A DNA stretch of 64,000 nt from JAKQDH01 sp029558835 (lineage in GTDB: Bacteria; Planctomycetota; Phycisphaerae; UBA1845), in the NCBI GenBank assembly GCA_035356615.1, contig DAOQSN010000020.1, positions 32,951 through 96,950 on the forward strand, read 5' to 3'. This document shows, one piece after another, positions 26,107 through 35,267 of this stretch. The translations under genes were made by a program, and so were the position numbers. How positions within the stretch are numbered: position 1 is the stretch's first letter; each line of letters begins with the position of its first letter. The notes under the pieces are model-generated. The model made no database searches and had not been told where the DNA came from. It was given only the letters and a program-made list of their open reading frames with translations.

Positions 26107-26188
26107 CGTGGCGTCGCCGCCCGCTGGCGACGTCGTAGTTGACGGTGCCCCGGAAGTTCTGCGTCGGCCGCGGGGGGGCCGACGTGGC
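26107..26188. repeat. Palindromic element family E, copy 3
   Basis: Two hairpins in the same style as the hydE copy: CGTCGCC...GGCGACG at the left and CGTCGGCCGCGGGGGGGCCGACG at the right, with a different spacer. It lies in the gap 25930-26288, which has no other feature. Confidence 0.6.
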
Positions 26189-26288
26189 GTTTGCGGGGAG
26201 GCGCGGGCGAACGACGCTAGCTTTGCGGTTGGTCGTAGACGGCCGAGAAAGAGTCCCTTGTAGACGGGCAGGCGGCAAGGAGGCGAGC

Positions 26289-27491
26289 ATGCTCAAGCGG
26301 ACGGTGACGCGCGCGGCGGTGGGATTGGCGTTGGCGCTGCTGGCGGGCGGCTGTCAGCCGGGGCTGCGGCACGCGGGGGGTTTTCCGCCCCGCGAGCCGA
26401 TTCGGGCGCTCTGGGTCACGCGCTGGGACTACAAGTCAGCGGCGGACATCGGCGTCATCATGGAGAACTGCCGCCGGGCGGGATTCAACACCGTCCTGTT
26501 CCAGGTCCGCGGCCACGGCACCGCGTTTTACCGCTCCCGTCTGGAGCCGTGGTCGGAGGAACTGGGCGGACGCGACCCGGGCTTCGATCCGCTGGCCGTT
26601 GCCTGCAAGGAGGCCCACCGGCGCGGGCTGAAGCTGCACGCCTGGGTCAACGTCCTGCCGGGCTGGCGCGGCAAGCAACCGCCCGCCGACCCCCGCCAAC
26701 TCTACAACGCCCACGCGGACTGGTTCTGGCGCGATGCCCAGGGACGACGCCAGCCGCTGGGCTGGTACAACAGCCTCAACCCCTGCTACCCGGAGGTGCG
26801 CGGTTACCTGGTGGCCGTCATGCGCGAGATCGTTGCGGGCTATCCGGTCGACGGGCTGCATCTGGACTACATTCGCTTCCCCAACGAGTGGAACGCCTCG
26901 TATCCGGCCGGGGTATCGGTGCCCGACTACCCACGCGACCCGCGCACGCTGGCACTGTTCCGGCAGGCGACCGGCGCCACGCCGGAGCAGGCACCGGGCA
27001 AGTGGAACGAGTGGCGGGCGGCGCAGGTGACGCAAGTGGTGCGGGACATCCGCGCGATGATGCGGCGGGTGAAGCCGGGAGCGTCCCTCAGTGCGGCCGT
27101 CGGCGCCGACCCGGACGTCGCCCTGCGGGCCCACTTCCAGGACAGCCGTCGCTGGATCACGGAAGGCCTGCTGGATGCCGTGATGCCCATGAACTACGCG
27201 GCCGACATGACCGTGTTCAGCCGGCGGGTGCAGCTCTGGTCGGCGTACAGCGGGCGAACGCGGGTGGTGCAGGGGCTCAACCTGGAGGGGCGTCCGCCGG
27301 CAACCGTGAATCAGCAGATCGCGGTCGTCGTACGCAGCACGCGGCACTTCGCGTTGTTCGCGTACAACCTGCTGTTCGAGCGTCTGGACGCCCGCGGCCG
27401 GCCGGCCACCGGTGCCGACAGCGCCGCGCGCACCGCGCAGCGCCAGCAGGTGTTGCCCTACATCCAGCGCCTGGCTGGGCAGCGCGGGTAG
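26289..27491 (+). CDS. GHL10-type glycoside hydrolase lipoprotein
   Basis: 400 aa. A lipoprotein signal peptide ends in lipobox LAGGC. Downstream, IRALWVTRWDYKSAADIG, GFNTVLFQVRGHG, LHAWVNVLPGWRG, DGLHLDYIRFPNEW and GLLDAVMPMNYA follow the glycosyl-hydrolase-like 10 (PF02638, YngK-like) pattern, a TIM-barrel family acting on cell-wall or other glycans. The acidic D in GLHLDYIRFP is a likely catalytic-site residue. ATG 26289 has AAGGAGG five bases upstream. It is followed closely by glpD-like and DegT-like genes on the same strand, possibly one transcript. Confidence 0.88.
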   Translation: MLKRTVTRAAVGLALALLAGGCQPGLRHAGGFPPREPIRALWVTRWDYKSAADIGVIMENCRRAGFNTVLFQVRGHGTAFYRSRLEPWSEELGGRDPGFDPLAVACKEAHRRGLKLHAWVNVLPGWRGKQPPADPRQLYNAHADWFWRDAQGRRQPLGWYNSLNPCYPEVRGYLVAVMREIVAGYPVDGLHLDYIRFPNEWNASYPAGVSVPDYPRDPRTLALFRQATGATPEQAPGKWNEWRAAQVTQVVRDIRAMMRRVKPGASLSAAVGADPDVALRAHFQDSRRWITEGLLDAVMPMNYAADMTVFSRRVQLWSAYSGRTRVVQGLNLEGRPPATVNQQIAVVVRSTRHFALFAYNLLFERLDARGRPATGADSAARTAQRQQVLPYIQRLAGQRG

Positions 27492-27535
27492 CAGGTGACG
27501 TTCGCCAGAGCCACGGCACGGAGCGCGAGGGAGGC

Positions 27536-29044
27536 ATGCGCAGCCCACCCCGAGAGGATCAATGGCAGGCGTTGGACGACCTGGTGTTCGACGTCGTCAT
27601 CGTCGGCAGCGGCATCAATGGCGCCTGCCTGTACCACCACCTCTGCCGGCAGGGTTTCTCCACGCTCCTCATCGACAAGGGCGATTTCGCCAGCGGGACC
27701 AGTCAGGCCTCGGCCATGATGATCTGGGGCGGTTTGCTCTACCTGCGCCACGGACACCTGCGGACGGTGGGCCGGCTCTGCGCCGCCCGCGAGCGCATGT
27801 TGCGGGAGCTGGGCGACTGGATTCGCCCGCGGCAGATGCGTTACGTGGCCACGCCCGGCACCCGGCCGCACCCGTTGCTGGTGCAGGCCGCCCTGTACTT
27901 CTACTGGTTGCTGAGCGGTTGCCAGCGCCGTCGTCCCCGCTGGGAGCCCGGCTACCCGGAGCGCGTCCTTCTTGCTGAGCGCCCGCGGCGGGTGGCGCTT
28001 ACGTATGAAGAAGCGATGGCGGAGCCATCGGACGCCCGCTTCGTGCTTCAGTGGCTGCTCCCGCACCACCAGGCGACGCAAGTAGCGCTGAACTACTGCG
28101 CGCTGGAGGGCGGTGGGTTTGATGCCGGTACCCGGCGGTGGCACCTGGAACTGCGGAATACGCTGCATGCGGCCGGTTGCCGCGTGCGGGCCCGGGTGGT
28201 GGTCAACGCGGCCGGAGCCTGGGTGGACCGCATCAATGAGAGTTTCGGGTGTCACTCGCCGTATAAGCACGTACTGAGCAAGGGGGTGTTCCTCGGCCTG
28301 CGGCGTCACCCCGCCCATGAACTGCCCCTCATCCTCCCGACCCGCGACGGGCGCGATGCGATGTCGCTGATTCCCTGGGGATCCGTGTCACTCTGGGGAC
28401 CGACGGAGACCGTTGTGGAGACACCGGAGGAAGGGTTTGCGGTGCAGCCCGAGGACGTCCGCCTGCTGCTGGATGAACTGCACGCCTGCTGGGCGAACCC
28501 CCTGTCGCCGCGTGACGTCGTGTCCCTGCGCTCGGGCGTGCGCCCGTTGGTGGTGGAGCGTCGCCACGCGAACACGACCTGTTCGCTGGCCCTGTCCCGC
28601 CGGCACGAGGTCCATGCCGACGAGCACCTGCCGTGGATCAGCGTGTACGGCGGCAAGCTCACCAACTGCGTCCCGCTCGCACGGCGTGTGGAACGTCTGG
28701 TCAGGAGCAGAGTGGCTCGCCCCGGGCGCGCTGCTGCGCCGACGCCCTGCCCAGAACCGGTGCCCGTCCTGGAGTATTTCCCCGATCTGAAGCCGCCGGT
28801 CCCCAACTCCCGCTGGTGCGCGGAGCAGGAGATGTGTCAGACGCTGGAGGACTACTTGCGGCGGCGCACGAACGTTGCGCAATGGGTACCGCGCGGCGGG
28901 CTGGGCCCGCGGGACGAGTACGCGGAGCATCTGGTCCGGGCCGCCCGGCCGTTCTGCGCCGACGAGCCGGCCGCACGGCGCGCCGTGGCCGCGTACCACC
29001 GGACGGTGGTGGAGAGTTTCGACGACGTACTGGCTCACTGTTGA
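27536..29044 (+). CDS. FAD-dependent glycerol-3-phosphate dehydrogenase-like protein
   Basis: 502 aa. An N-terminal dinucleotide-binding loop DVVIVGSGINGACLYHHL binds FAD; LLIDKGDFASGTS, GGLLYL, VVNAAGAW and YGGKLTNC are GlpD-type motifs. GlpD oxidises sn-glycerol-3-phosphate to DHAP at the membrane, passing electrons to quinone. The middle region diverges from classical GlpD, so the substrate might differ. ATG 27536 has a GCGAGGGAGG tract directly upstream. The C-terminal about 110 residues resemble the GlpD cap domain. It lies 45 bp after the GHL10 gene and 16 bp before the DegT gene. Confidence 0.85.
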   Translation: MRSPPREDQWQALDDLVFDVVIVGSGINGACLYHHLCRQGFSTLLIDKGDFASGTSQASAMMIWGGLLYLRHGHLRTVGRLCAARERMLRELGDWIRPRQMRYVATPGTRPHPLLVQAALYFYWLLSGCQRRRPRWEPGYPERVLLAERPRRVALTYEEAMAEPSDARFVLQWLLPHHQATQVALNYCALEGGGFDAGTRRWHLELRNTLHAAGCRVRARVVVNAAGAWVDRINESFGCHSPYKHVLSKGVFLGLRRHPAHELPLILPTRDGRDAMSLIPWGSVSLWGPTETVVETPEEGFAVQPEDVRLLLDELHACWANPLSPRDVVSLRSGVRPLVVERRHANTTCSLALSRRHEVHADEHLPWISVYGGKLTNCVPLARRVERLVRSRVARPGRAAAPTPCPEPVPVLEYFPDLKPPVPNSRWCAEQEMCQTLEDYLRRRTNVAQWVPRGGLGPRDEYAEHLVRAARPFCADEPAARRAVAAYHRTVVESFDDVLAHC

Positions 29045-29060
29045 GCAATGAGGAGAAGTG

Positions 29061-30326
29061 ATGCCCCGCCCGTTTGCTGCAACGGAAGCGGCGATCTTTG
29101 GCGGCCCGCCGGCCGTCACCCTGGACGCCCGCGTCGCCAACCGCTGGCCGATTCTCACTACCGAGGACGAGGCCGCGGTGTTGCGGGTGCTGCGGGACGG
29201 CGACCTGTCCCTGCACCCGGTCACGCGCGAGTTGGAAGCGGACTACCGGTCCTGCTTCGGCGTCCGGCACGCCCTGGCACACTGTAACGGCACGGCCGCC
29301 CTGTTCGCGGCCTTCTTCGCCCTCGATTTGCAGCCCGGCGACGAGGTGCTGGTGCCGTCCGCCACGTTCTGGGCGTCCGTGGTACCGATGCTCTGGGTCG
29401 GTGCATTGCCGGTCTTCTGTGAGAGCGAGCCCGAGCGGATGGGGCTGGACCCGGAGGATGCGGAGCGCAAGATTACGCCCCGCACCCGGGCCCTGGTCGT
29501 CGTGCACTTGTGGGGCATGCCGAGCAAGATGACGGAACTGTTCGCGCTGGCCCGGCGGCACAACTTGAAGATCATCGAGGACGCGTCGCACGCGCATGGG
29601 GCGAGCTGGCGCGGGCGGCGCTGCGGGACGCTCGGCGACCTCTCCGTCTTCAGCCTGCAAAGCAGCAAGCTCGCTCCCGCCGGCGAGGGCGGCATCCTGC
29701 TCACCGACAGCGACGCCTACTTCGAGCGCGCGGTCTGCCTGGGCGACATCATGCGAGTTCTCGAGCTGGAGTCGCCGGCGCAACGCTTTGCCGGCACCAG
29801 CTTCGGCATCAAGACGCGGATGGCGCCGCTCTCGGCTGCGGTCGCCCGCGTGCAACTAGCGCACCTGCCCGAGCGCAATGCCCGCCGCAATGAGAACCTG
29901 CGCTACCTGTCGAAGGCCTTGGAGGCCCTGGGGCTGCAAACGTACCTGCCGCCCGCCCACGTGGAACGCGTCTACTTCGAGTACCTGATTCGCTGCGACG
30001 CAGCGCGTTGGGGCGTGCCGATCGAGAAGATCGTCGAGGCCTTGCGCGCGGAGGGGTGTGACGTGAACTGGCCGCGGTACCCGCTCGTGCATCAGCAACC
30101 GCTGTTCACCGAGGGGCACTTCGCGCGGCTCGCCCGCCTCGACGGGCGTCCGGACGTGCCACTGCCCGTCTACCACCCGGATGCCCTGCCGCGCACCACG
30201 GCCGCCAACCGCGAACTGCTGCGGCTGCCCACCTTCCCCGGTGCCGAACGCGAGCTGCTGGACGAGTACATCGCCGGCTTCCGCAAGGTCTTCGCCGCGG
30301 CCACGATCGCACGGTTGCGCGGATAG
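29061..30326 (+). CDS. DegT/DnrJ/EryC1/StrS-family PLP aminotransferase
   Basis: 421 aa. A typical sugar-aminotransferase fold: ALAHCNGTAALFAAFFAL, GDEVLVPSATFWASVVPMLW, LVVVHLWGMPSKM, IIEDASHAHGASW and the PLP lysine in SLQSSKLAPAGEGG. These enzymes usually transfer an amino group to a keto-sugar nucleotide for envelope glycans or natural products. ATG 29061 has AGGAG five bases upstream (a GTG directly precedes it). It lies between the glpD-like gene and the large glycan-related cluster, so a role in making an amino sugar for that cluster is reasonable inference. Confidence 0.9.
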   Translation: MPRPFAATEAAIFGGPPAVTLDARVANRWPILTTEDEAAVLRVLRDGDLSLHPVTRELEADYRSCFGVRHALAHCNGTAALFAAFFALDLQPGDEVLVPSATFWASVVPMLWVGALPVFCESEPERMGLDPEDAERKITPRTRALVVVHLWGMPSKMTELFALARRHNLKIIEDASHAHGASWRGRRCGTLGDLSVFSLQSSKLAPAGEGGILLTDSDAYFERAVCLGDIMRVLELESPAQRFAGTSFGIKTRMAPLSAAVARVQLAHLPERNARRNENLRYLSKALEALGLQTYLPPAHVERVYFEYLIRCDAARWGVPIEKIVEALRAEGCDVNWPRYPLVHQQPLFTEGHFARLARLDGRPDVPLPVYHPDALPRTTAANRELLRLPTFPGAERELLDEYIAGFRKVFAAATIARLRG

Positions 30327-30442
30327 ACGCGCTGTAGCCGCCCGGAGACCGCGCACGGCCGGGGGTGCCGTCAGTCGCGCGGTCGCCGACGGAGCACACC
30401 GCGACGCGGAATGACCGGGGTGGTCCGCGCGGCGACGCGGAC

Positions 30443-30448
30443 TATAAT
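30443..30448 (+). promoter_or_regulatory. Possible -10 box before the envelope cluster
   Basis: TATAAT in GACTATAATGCC, 52 bp before ATG 30500. No -35 match lies at 16-18 bp, so this is a weak call. Confidence 0.3.
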
Positions 30449-30499
30449 GCCACCCGCCACCGGCCCGTGTTAACGCAGATGCCCAGGAAGGCTGCGTAC

Positions 30500-32752
30500 A
30501 TGACAAAGAACCGTCGTTCGGCGCGAGAACTGCGTCAGCAACAGCCGCGCGCCCGGGAACGGACCGGGCCCGCGCGACCGAGGCGCGCGGCGCGGTGGGA
30601 GTGGCAGGTCATCGGCGTCATTCTGCTGGTCGGGCTGGGCTTGCGCGTGGCCTACCTCCGGGAAGTGAGGCAGAGGCCTGATTTCGACTCCCCCATCTCG
30701 GACGCGGGCTACAACGATTACTGGGCCCGCGGGCTGGCAACGGGCGATTGGAAACCGCCGGGAACCGAGCCGGATCCGTTGATCTCTTCGACGCCTTACT
30801 TCCGCCCGCCAGGTTACGTGTACTTTCTGGCGCTGATCTACCGCGTGGCGGGCCTGGGGTACGTGGCCCCGCGCGTGGCGCAGATGGCGTTGGGGCTGGC
30901 GAGCTGCCTGCTGGCGTGGCGCCTGGGTCGGCGCGTGCTGAATCCAGTCGGTGCGCTGATCGCCGCCGCCCTCATGGCCACTTACTGGGCGTTTATCTAC
31001 TTCGAGGGTGAACTGAACGAACCGCCGTTGCTCGCCTTTCTGACAGTGTTGCTGATCTGGGTCCTGGCCCGCTGGACGGTGGCACCGGGGTATCTGCTGG
31101 CCGGGGCAGCCGGCGTGCTGCTCGGAGTGGTAGCGGTCATTCGTCCCAATGTGTTGCTGTTTGTGCCCGTGGTGCTGGTGTGGACGGGGTGGGTGTTGTG
31201 GCGGCGCGGCACGCTGCGGCGGTGGGTGGGGGCGGCAGTGACGCTCGTGGTGGGCACGGCCGTCATGATTGCCCCGGTGACCATCCGCAACTACGTAGTG
31301 GGCAAGGACTTCGTGCTGATCTCCAGCAACGGCGGGGTGAACCTCTACATCGGCAACAACGAGTACACGAGTCTGGTGACGCCGCGGATACCCGACATCG
31401 AGCGACTGGCCGGGCGCACGGGGTGGAGCCTGTTCGCCTACCCGCAGATCGTCCAGGGTGTGGAGAAGGAGCTGGGTCGCCCGCTGCGGCATTCAGAGGT
31501 GTCGAAGTACTTCGCCGATCGGGCGTGGTCGTTTATCCGGCAGCAGCCGGGCACCGCGCTGAAGTATGCCCTGCAGCGCGCCGCGTTGCTTTGGGGACCG
31601 CACGAGGTCTCCAACGAGAAAGTGCTGTACTACGAGCGGCTGTATTCGCCGGTGTTGAGGTTACTGCCGCGCTTCCCGTTGGTGGCGTCCGGGTTCGTGC
31701 TGGGGCTGGTGCTGTGGGTGTGGGACTACCGACGGCAATCAGGGCCGGGGCAGCAGGACACGACCGCCCCGCCCCATGTGGTCGAGCAACACGCCCGTCT
31801 CGAGATCGTAGTGCTGATGTTGCTGCTGGTGGGGGTGTACTTCGCGTCGTTCCTGCCTTTTCTTGTGGCCGGTCGGTTTCGGGTGCCGTACCTGCCGTTG
31901 TTGGCACTATTCGCGGCGTACGCTGTGCAGCGGCTGGTGGATTGGATACGGAGTCGGCGCTGGACGCCGGCGGGGATCGGCGTGGCCGCGTGGGGTGGGT
32001 TGGGGGTACTGGCCGTCCAGGCGCTGGTGGCTTACGAGCCCGAGCGGGTGTCGTGGCACATGGACCGGGCCAGTGCGTATCTCCAGAAGGGACAGTTCGC
32101 CGAGGCGATTGCTGAATACCGGGAGGGGATCAAGGCCAAGCCGGGTTTCCCTCTTGTGTACTCCGACCTGGGGGCGACCTTGGCGCGAGAGGGGCGTTTC
32201 GAGGAGGCCATCGACGCGTTCCGTCAGGCGATCAAGCTCAACCCGCAGGTACCGGAGGTGCGCCGGAAGCTGGCGGCCATGCTGCTGGACCTGGAGCGTC
32301 CGGCCGAGGCGGCGGAGGAGTTCAAAGCCGCCCTGCAGCTCTCCCCGGATCAGGCAGACACCTGGTACAAGCTGGGCCGCGCCCTCATGAAGCTGCGTGA
32401 CTGGCCGGGGGCCCGGGAGGCATTCGCGCAGGCCGCCGAGCGGGACCCGAAGTTGGCGGAGGCGCGCGTCAACCTCGGGTTGGCGTTGCACGAACAGGGC
32501 GACGACGAAGGTGCCTTGCAGGAGTTGCAGCGCGCGCTGGACGTCAATCCCAATCTGTTCGAGGCGCACTACAACCTCGGGATCATCCACGCCCAGCGCG
32601 GCGAGGTGGACGAGGCGATCGCTGCACTTCAGATGGCCTTGCATATTCGCCAGGAGCGGGCGGCCGTGGACGCCTTGCGCGCGTTGCAGGACATGAAGCG
32701 CCGGCGTCCTGAGGCGGGCGGCGCAGGCGGGTCGGACAGGCCCCAGCCGTAG
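30500..32752 (+). CDS. Polytopic glycosyltransferase-like protein with C-terminal TPRs
   Basis: 750 aa. A basic N-terminus leads into about ten membrane helices (about residues 30-540) with luminal/periplasmic loop residues DFDSPISDAGYNDYW between helices 1 and 2, as in ArnT/PMT-type (GT-C) lipid-linked sugar transferases where acidic residues in this loop are catalytic. The C-terminal about 210 residues are six or so TPR units (for example AEAIAEYREGIKAKPGF). ATG 30500 has AGGAAGG eight bases upstream. Its last TPRs are nearly identical to those of the next gene. Likely role: transfer of a sugar at the membrane; donor and acceptor unknown. Confidence 0.8.
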   Translation: MTKNRRSARELRQQQPRARERTGPARPRRAARWEWQVIGVILLVGLGLRVAYLREVRQRPDFDSPISDAGYNDYWARGLATGDWKPPGTEPDPLISSTPYFRPPGYVYFLALIYRVAGLGYVAPRVAQMALGLASCLLAWRLGRRVLNPVGALIAAALMATYWAFIYFEGELNEPPLLAFLTVLLIWVLARWTVAPGYLLAGAAGVLLGVVAVIRPNVLLFVPVVLVWTGWVLWRRGTLRRWVGAAVTLVVGTAVMIAPVTIRNYVVGKDFVLISSNGGVNLYIGNNEYTSLVTPRIPDIERLAGRTGWSLFAYPQIVQGVEKELGRPLRHSEVSKYFADRAWSFIRQQPGTALKYALQRAALLWGPHEVSNEKVLYYERLYSPVLRLLPRFPLVASGFVLGLVLWVWDYRRQSGPGQQDTTAPPHVVEQHARLEIVVLMLLLVGVYFASFLPFLVAGRFRVPYLPLLALFAAYAVQRLVDWIRSRRWTPAGIGVAAWGGLGVLAVQALVAYEPERVSWHMDRASAYLQKGQFAEAIAEYREGIKAKPGFPLVYSDLGATLAREGRFEEAIDAFRQAIKLNPQVPEVRRKLAAMLLDLERPAEAAEEFKAALQLSPDQADTWYKLGRALMKLRDWPGAREAFAQAAERDPKLAEARVNLGLALHEQGDDEGALQELQRALDVNPNLFEAHYNLGIIHAQRGEVDEAIAALQMALHIRQERAAVDALRALQDMKRRRPEAGGAGGSDRPQP

Positions 32753-32826
32753 GCTCTGCGGTGGGCACCTCGCTGGGGCGGGGCGGCTGCCGTCGGCAGC
32801 CGACCCCCGCGCCCCCCATCTGGGCG

Positions 32827-32856
32827 TTCGACAGTAACCGGCGTCGCCGGTACACT
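32827..32856 (+). promoter_or_regulatory. Promoter placing +1 at the TMTC-like gene start (possible leaderless mRNA)
   Basis: TTCGAC (32827-32832), 18-bp spacer, TACACT (32851-32856). ATG 32864 begins after a 7-nt gap and lacks a Shine-Dalgarno sequence, as at 12126. Confidence 0.4.
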
Positions 32857-32863
32857 CGGAACC

Positions 32864-34894
32864 ATGCGCCGTTCCGGTCAGGTTCGCCGCGCGGACGCTC
32901 GGGGGGTGGAAGCGCCGGGCGGGTGCGAGGCCCGTTTATCACCGCCGCGCACCACGCGGCATGAGGCCGTGCGGGTGCTGCTGGCGATCGGCGGCGTCGC
33001 GCTCAGCGTGACCCTCGTCCACTGGCCCGTCCTCTCCGCCCGCGCCCTGTCCTTTGACGACCAGCCGTTTCTGGTCGACAACCCGGCGGTGCGGCAGCCG
33101 AGTTGGCGGTCGGTGGGACAGTTCTTCGGCGAGGTACTCGAACCCTCCACGGTGCAGGGCTACTACCTGCCGCTGACGATGACCTCGTTGATGGTGGACT
33201 ACGCGCTGGGAGGCCGGCCCGACGACCTGCGTCCCTTCCATCGCACCAACCTGACGCTCCACGTGCTCTGCACGGTCTCGTTGCTGATGCTGCTGTACCT
33301 GCTCTTCGGCCAGGTCTGGCCGGCTGCCTTCGTCGCCGTGCTGTTCGGGCTGCATCCGCTCACGGTGGAGCCCGTCGCGTGGGTGGGTGAGCGCAAGACG
33401 CTGTTGGCGACGCTGTTTGCGTTGTGGTCATTGGTCCTGTACGTGCGTTACGCCCAGCGCGGCAGCCGCCTGGGCTACGGCGGCTGCCTGGCCGCCTTCG
33501 TGCTCGCCCTGCTGTCGAAACCCACCAGCACGCCGCTGCCGTTACTGCTGGTGCTGCTGGACTACTGGCCGCTGCGCCGCCTGAGCCGAGCCACCCTGCT
33601 GAGGACCATCCCCTTCTTCGCGGTCGCCGGGTTGTCCGCGGTTGTCACGCTCATCTCGCACGCCCGCACGGCCTGCGTTGAGGTGCCGATCGAGAGCGGC
33701 GCCGCCCGGCTTCCCCTGCTGGTGGCGTACCTCCTCAGCTTCTACGCGGGCAAGATCATCTGGCCGGTGCACTTGACCTCGGTGTATCCGATACCAGCCG
33801 CACTGCCTGTCACCGACCTTCTTCTCGTTATCGGAGTGGTGGTCGTGCTGTTGCTCTCCTGGTGTCGGACGCGGGCGGGGGTGGTCAGTGCCGCGTGCTT
33901 CGTGGCGGCTCTGGCGCCCACGCTCGGTCTGGTCAGGTACAGTTGGGTCCTGGCCTCCGACAAGTACGTGTACCTGCCGGCGGTGGGGGTGTGTCTGCTG
34001 CTCTGCTCGCTATTGACGCACGTCTGGAGCGGCGCGCGCGCACAGGCGCGCACGTCTGCGTATCGGGCGGTGGTCGTCGCCGCTGTGATCATCGTCGGTT
34101 TCCTGGCGGCGCGCGCCACTCGGATGTATCTGAGTAAGTGGCAGGACACGGAGACGCTGTACCGTCACATGCTGACCCACGCTCCCGCGTCACCGTATGT
34201 CCACAACAACTTGGCCAGTCTCCTGAGTGATGCCCGGCGTTACGAGGAAGCGCTCCGGCATGCCCGGCGTGCCCTGGAGCTGAAGCCGGGGTACGCGAGT
34301 GCCTATTGCAACCTCGGCATCATCCTCCGCGAACTGGGACAGCCGGCGGAGGCTCTTCCCTATCTTCGTCGGGCCCTCGCCCTCGAACCGGATTTCGCCC
34401 TCGCGCGTGCGCAACTCGGTCTGACGCTGCTCAAACTGGAGCGGGCGGAGGAGGCGGTGGAGGAGCTGCGGGCCGCTCTGCGAATCACGGGGGACCGGGC
34501 GGACATGTGGTACGGCCTGGGCTGCGCGCTCCTGCGGCAACGTTCCCCAGCCGCCGCCGCGGAGGCGTTCGCTACGGCGGCCCGGCTCGACCCGAAGCTC
34601 GCGGAAGCGCGGGTGAACCTCGCGCTGGTGCTGCGCGAGCAGGGGGATGAGGAAGGCGCGCTGCGGGAGCTGCGTGCGGCCGTCCTGGCCAACCCCAACC
34701 TGTTCGAGGCGCACTACAACCTCGGGGTGATCCACTCCCGGCGGGGAGAGGTGGACGAGGCGGTTGCCGCACTTCAGACAGCTTTACACATTCGGCAGGA
34801 GCAGGCGGCGCTCGAGCTTCTGCGCGGGCTGCAGGAGCGTCAACGGCGACGCGCAGGCACGGGCGCGCCCGCGTCCCCGGACGTCCAACCGTAA
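32864..34894 (+). CDS. TMTC-like membrane mannosyltransferase-like protein with TPRs
   Basis: 676 aa. About ten hydrophobic helices (about residues 35-420) with the TMTC/DUF1736-type pattern: FDDQPFLVDNP in the first loop, YYLPLTMTSLMVDY, HRTNLTLHVLC, LFGLHPLTVEPVAWVGERKTLLATLF and WVLASDKYVYLP. Eukaryotic TMTC proteins are O-mannosyltransferases of the GT-C fold; bacterial members are common in planctomycetes and uncharacterised. The C-terminus has six TPRs (for example ALRHARRALELKPGYA). The ATG may start a leaderless message. It follows another GT-C/TPR gene by 111 bp, and sulfatase-fold genes come next. Confidence 0.85.
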   Translation: MRRSGQVRRADARGVEAPGGCEARLSPPRTTRHEAVRVLLAIGGVALSVTLVHWPVLSARALSFDDQPFLVDNPAVRQPSWRSVGQFFGEVLEPSTVQGYYLPLTMTSLMVDYALGGRPDDLRPFHRTNLTLHVLCTVSLLMLLYLLFGQVWPAAFVAVLFGLHPLTVEPVAWVGERKTLLATLFALWSLVLYVRYAQRGSRLGYGGCLAAFVLALLSKPTSTPLPLLLVLLDYWPLRRLSRATLLRTIPFFAVAGLSAVVTLISHARTACVEVPIESGAARLPLLVAYLLSFYAGKIIWPVHLTSVYPIPAALPVTDLLLVIGVVVVLLLSWCRTRAGVVSAACFVAALAPTLGLVRYSWVLASDKYVYLPAVGVCLLLCSLLTHVWSGARAQARTSAYRAVVVAAVIIVGFLAARATRMYLSKWQDTETLYRHMLTHAPASPYVHNNLASLLSDARRYEEALRHARRALELKPGYASAYCNLGIILRELGQPAEALPYLRRALALEPDFALARAQLGLTLLKLERAEEAVEELRAALRITGDRADMWYGLGCALLRQRSPAAAAEAFATAARLDPKLAEARVNLALVLREQGDEEGALRELRAAVLANPNLFEAHYNLGVIHSRRGEVDEAVAALQTALHIRQEQAALELLRGLQERQRRRAGTGAPASPDVQP

Positions 34895-34921
34895 CGCAGA
34901 ACGCCGGTCAGGGACGACACG

Positions 34922-34941
34922 CCCGCGGTTCGGTCCGCGGG
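34922..34941. other. Perfect hairpin after the TMTC-like gene
   Basis: CCCGCGG-TTCGGT-CCGCGGG lies 28 bp after the stop codon, with no T-run. It may be a transcript end or processing structure. The remainder of the 34895-35267 gap has no gene I can support. Confidence 0.4.
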
Positions 34942-35267
34942 TACTGGACGCAGGCAGGTGTGAGTGCAAAAGTGCCGATTGCGCTGCGCTCACGATGGCC
35001 GCGGGCGCGGCCGGCGAAACGGCGCTGGTTTGTTGATGGAGTTGTCGGCCGCAGTCCGATAGTTCAGTTAGTGGCAGACGAAGCGGCACGGGGGCGGGAC
35101 GTTTCGCAGGAAGTGGGGTTGGCGCCGCCCGCGTCAGGAGGTAGCATGCGCTTACCGTCAGCGTCATCGCGACGCTGACGCGGCACTGCGTGGTCGTCGA
35201 ACACCGCGATTCGACGCCTGCCTTTGGGGGCGGTGGGCCACGCGCCGGGGAACAACGGAGACGAGCA

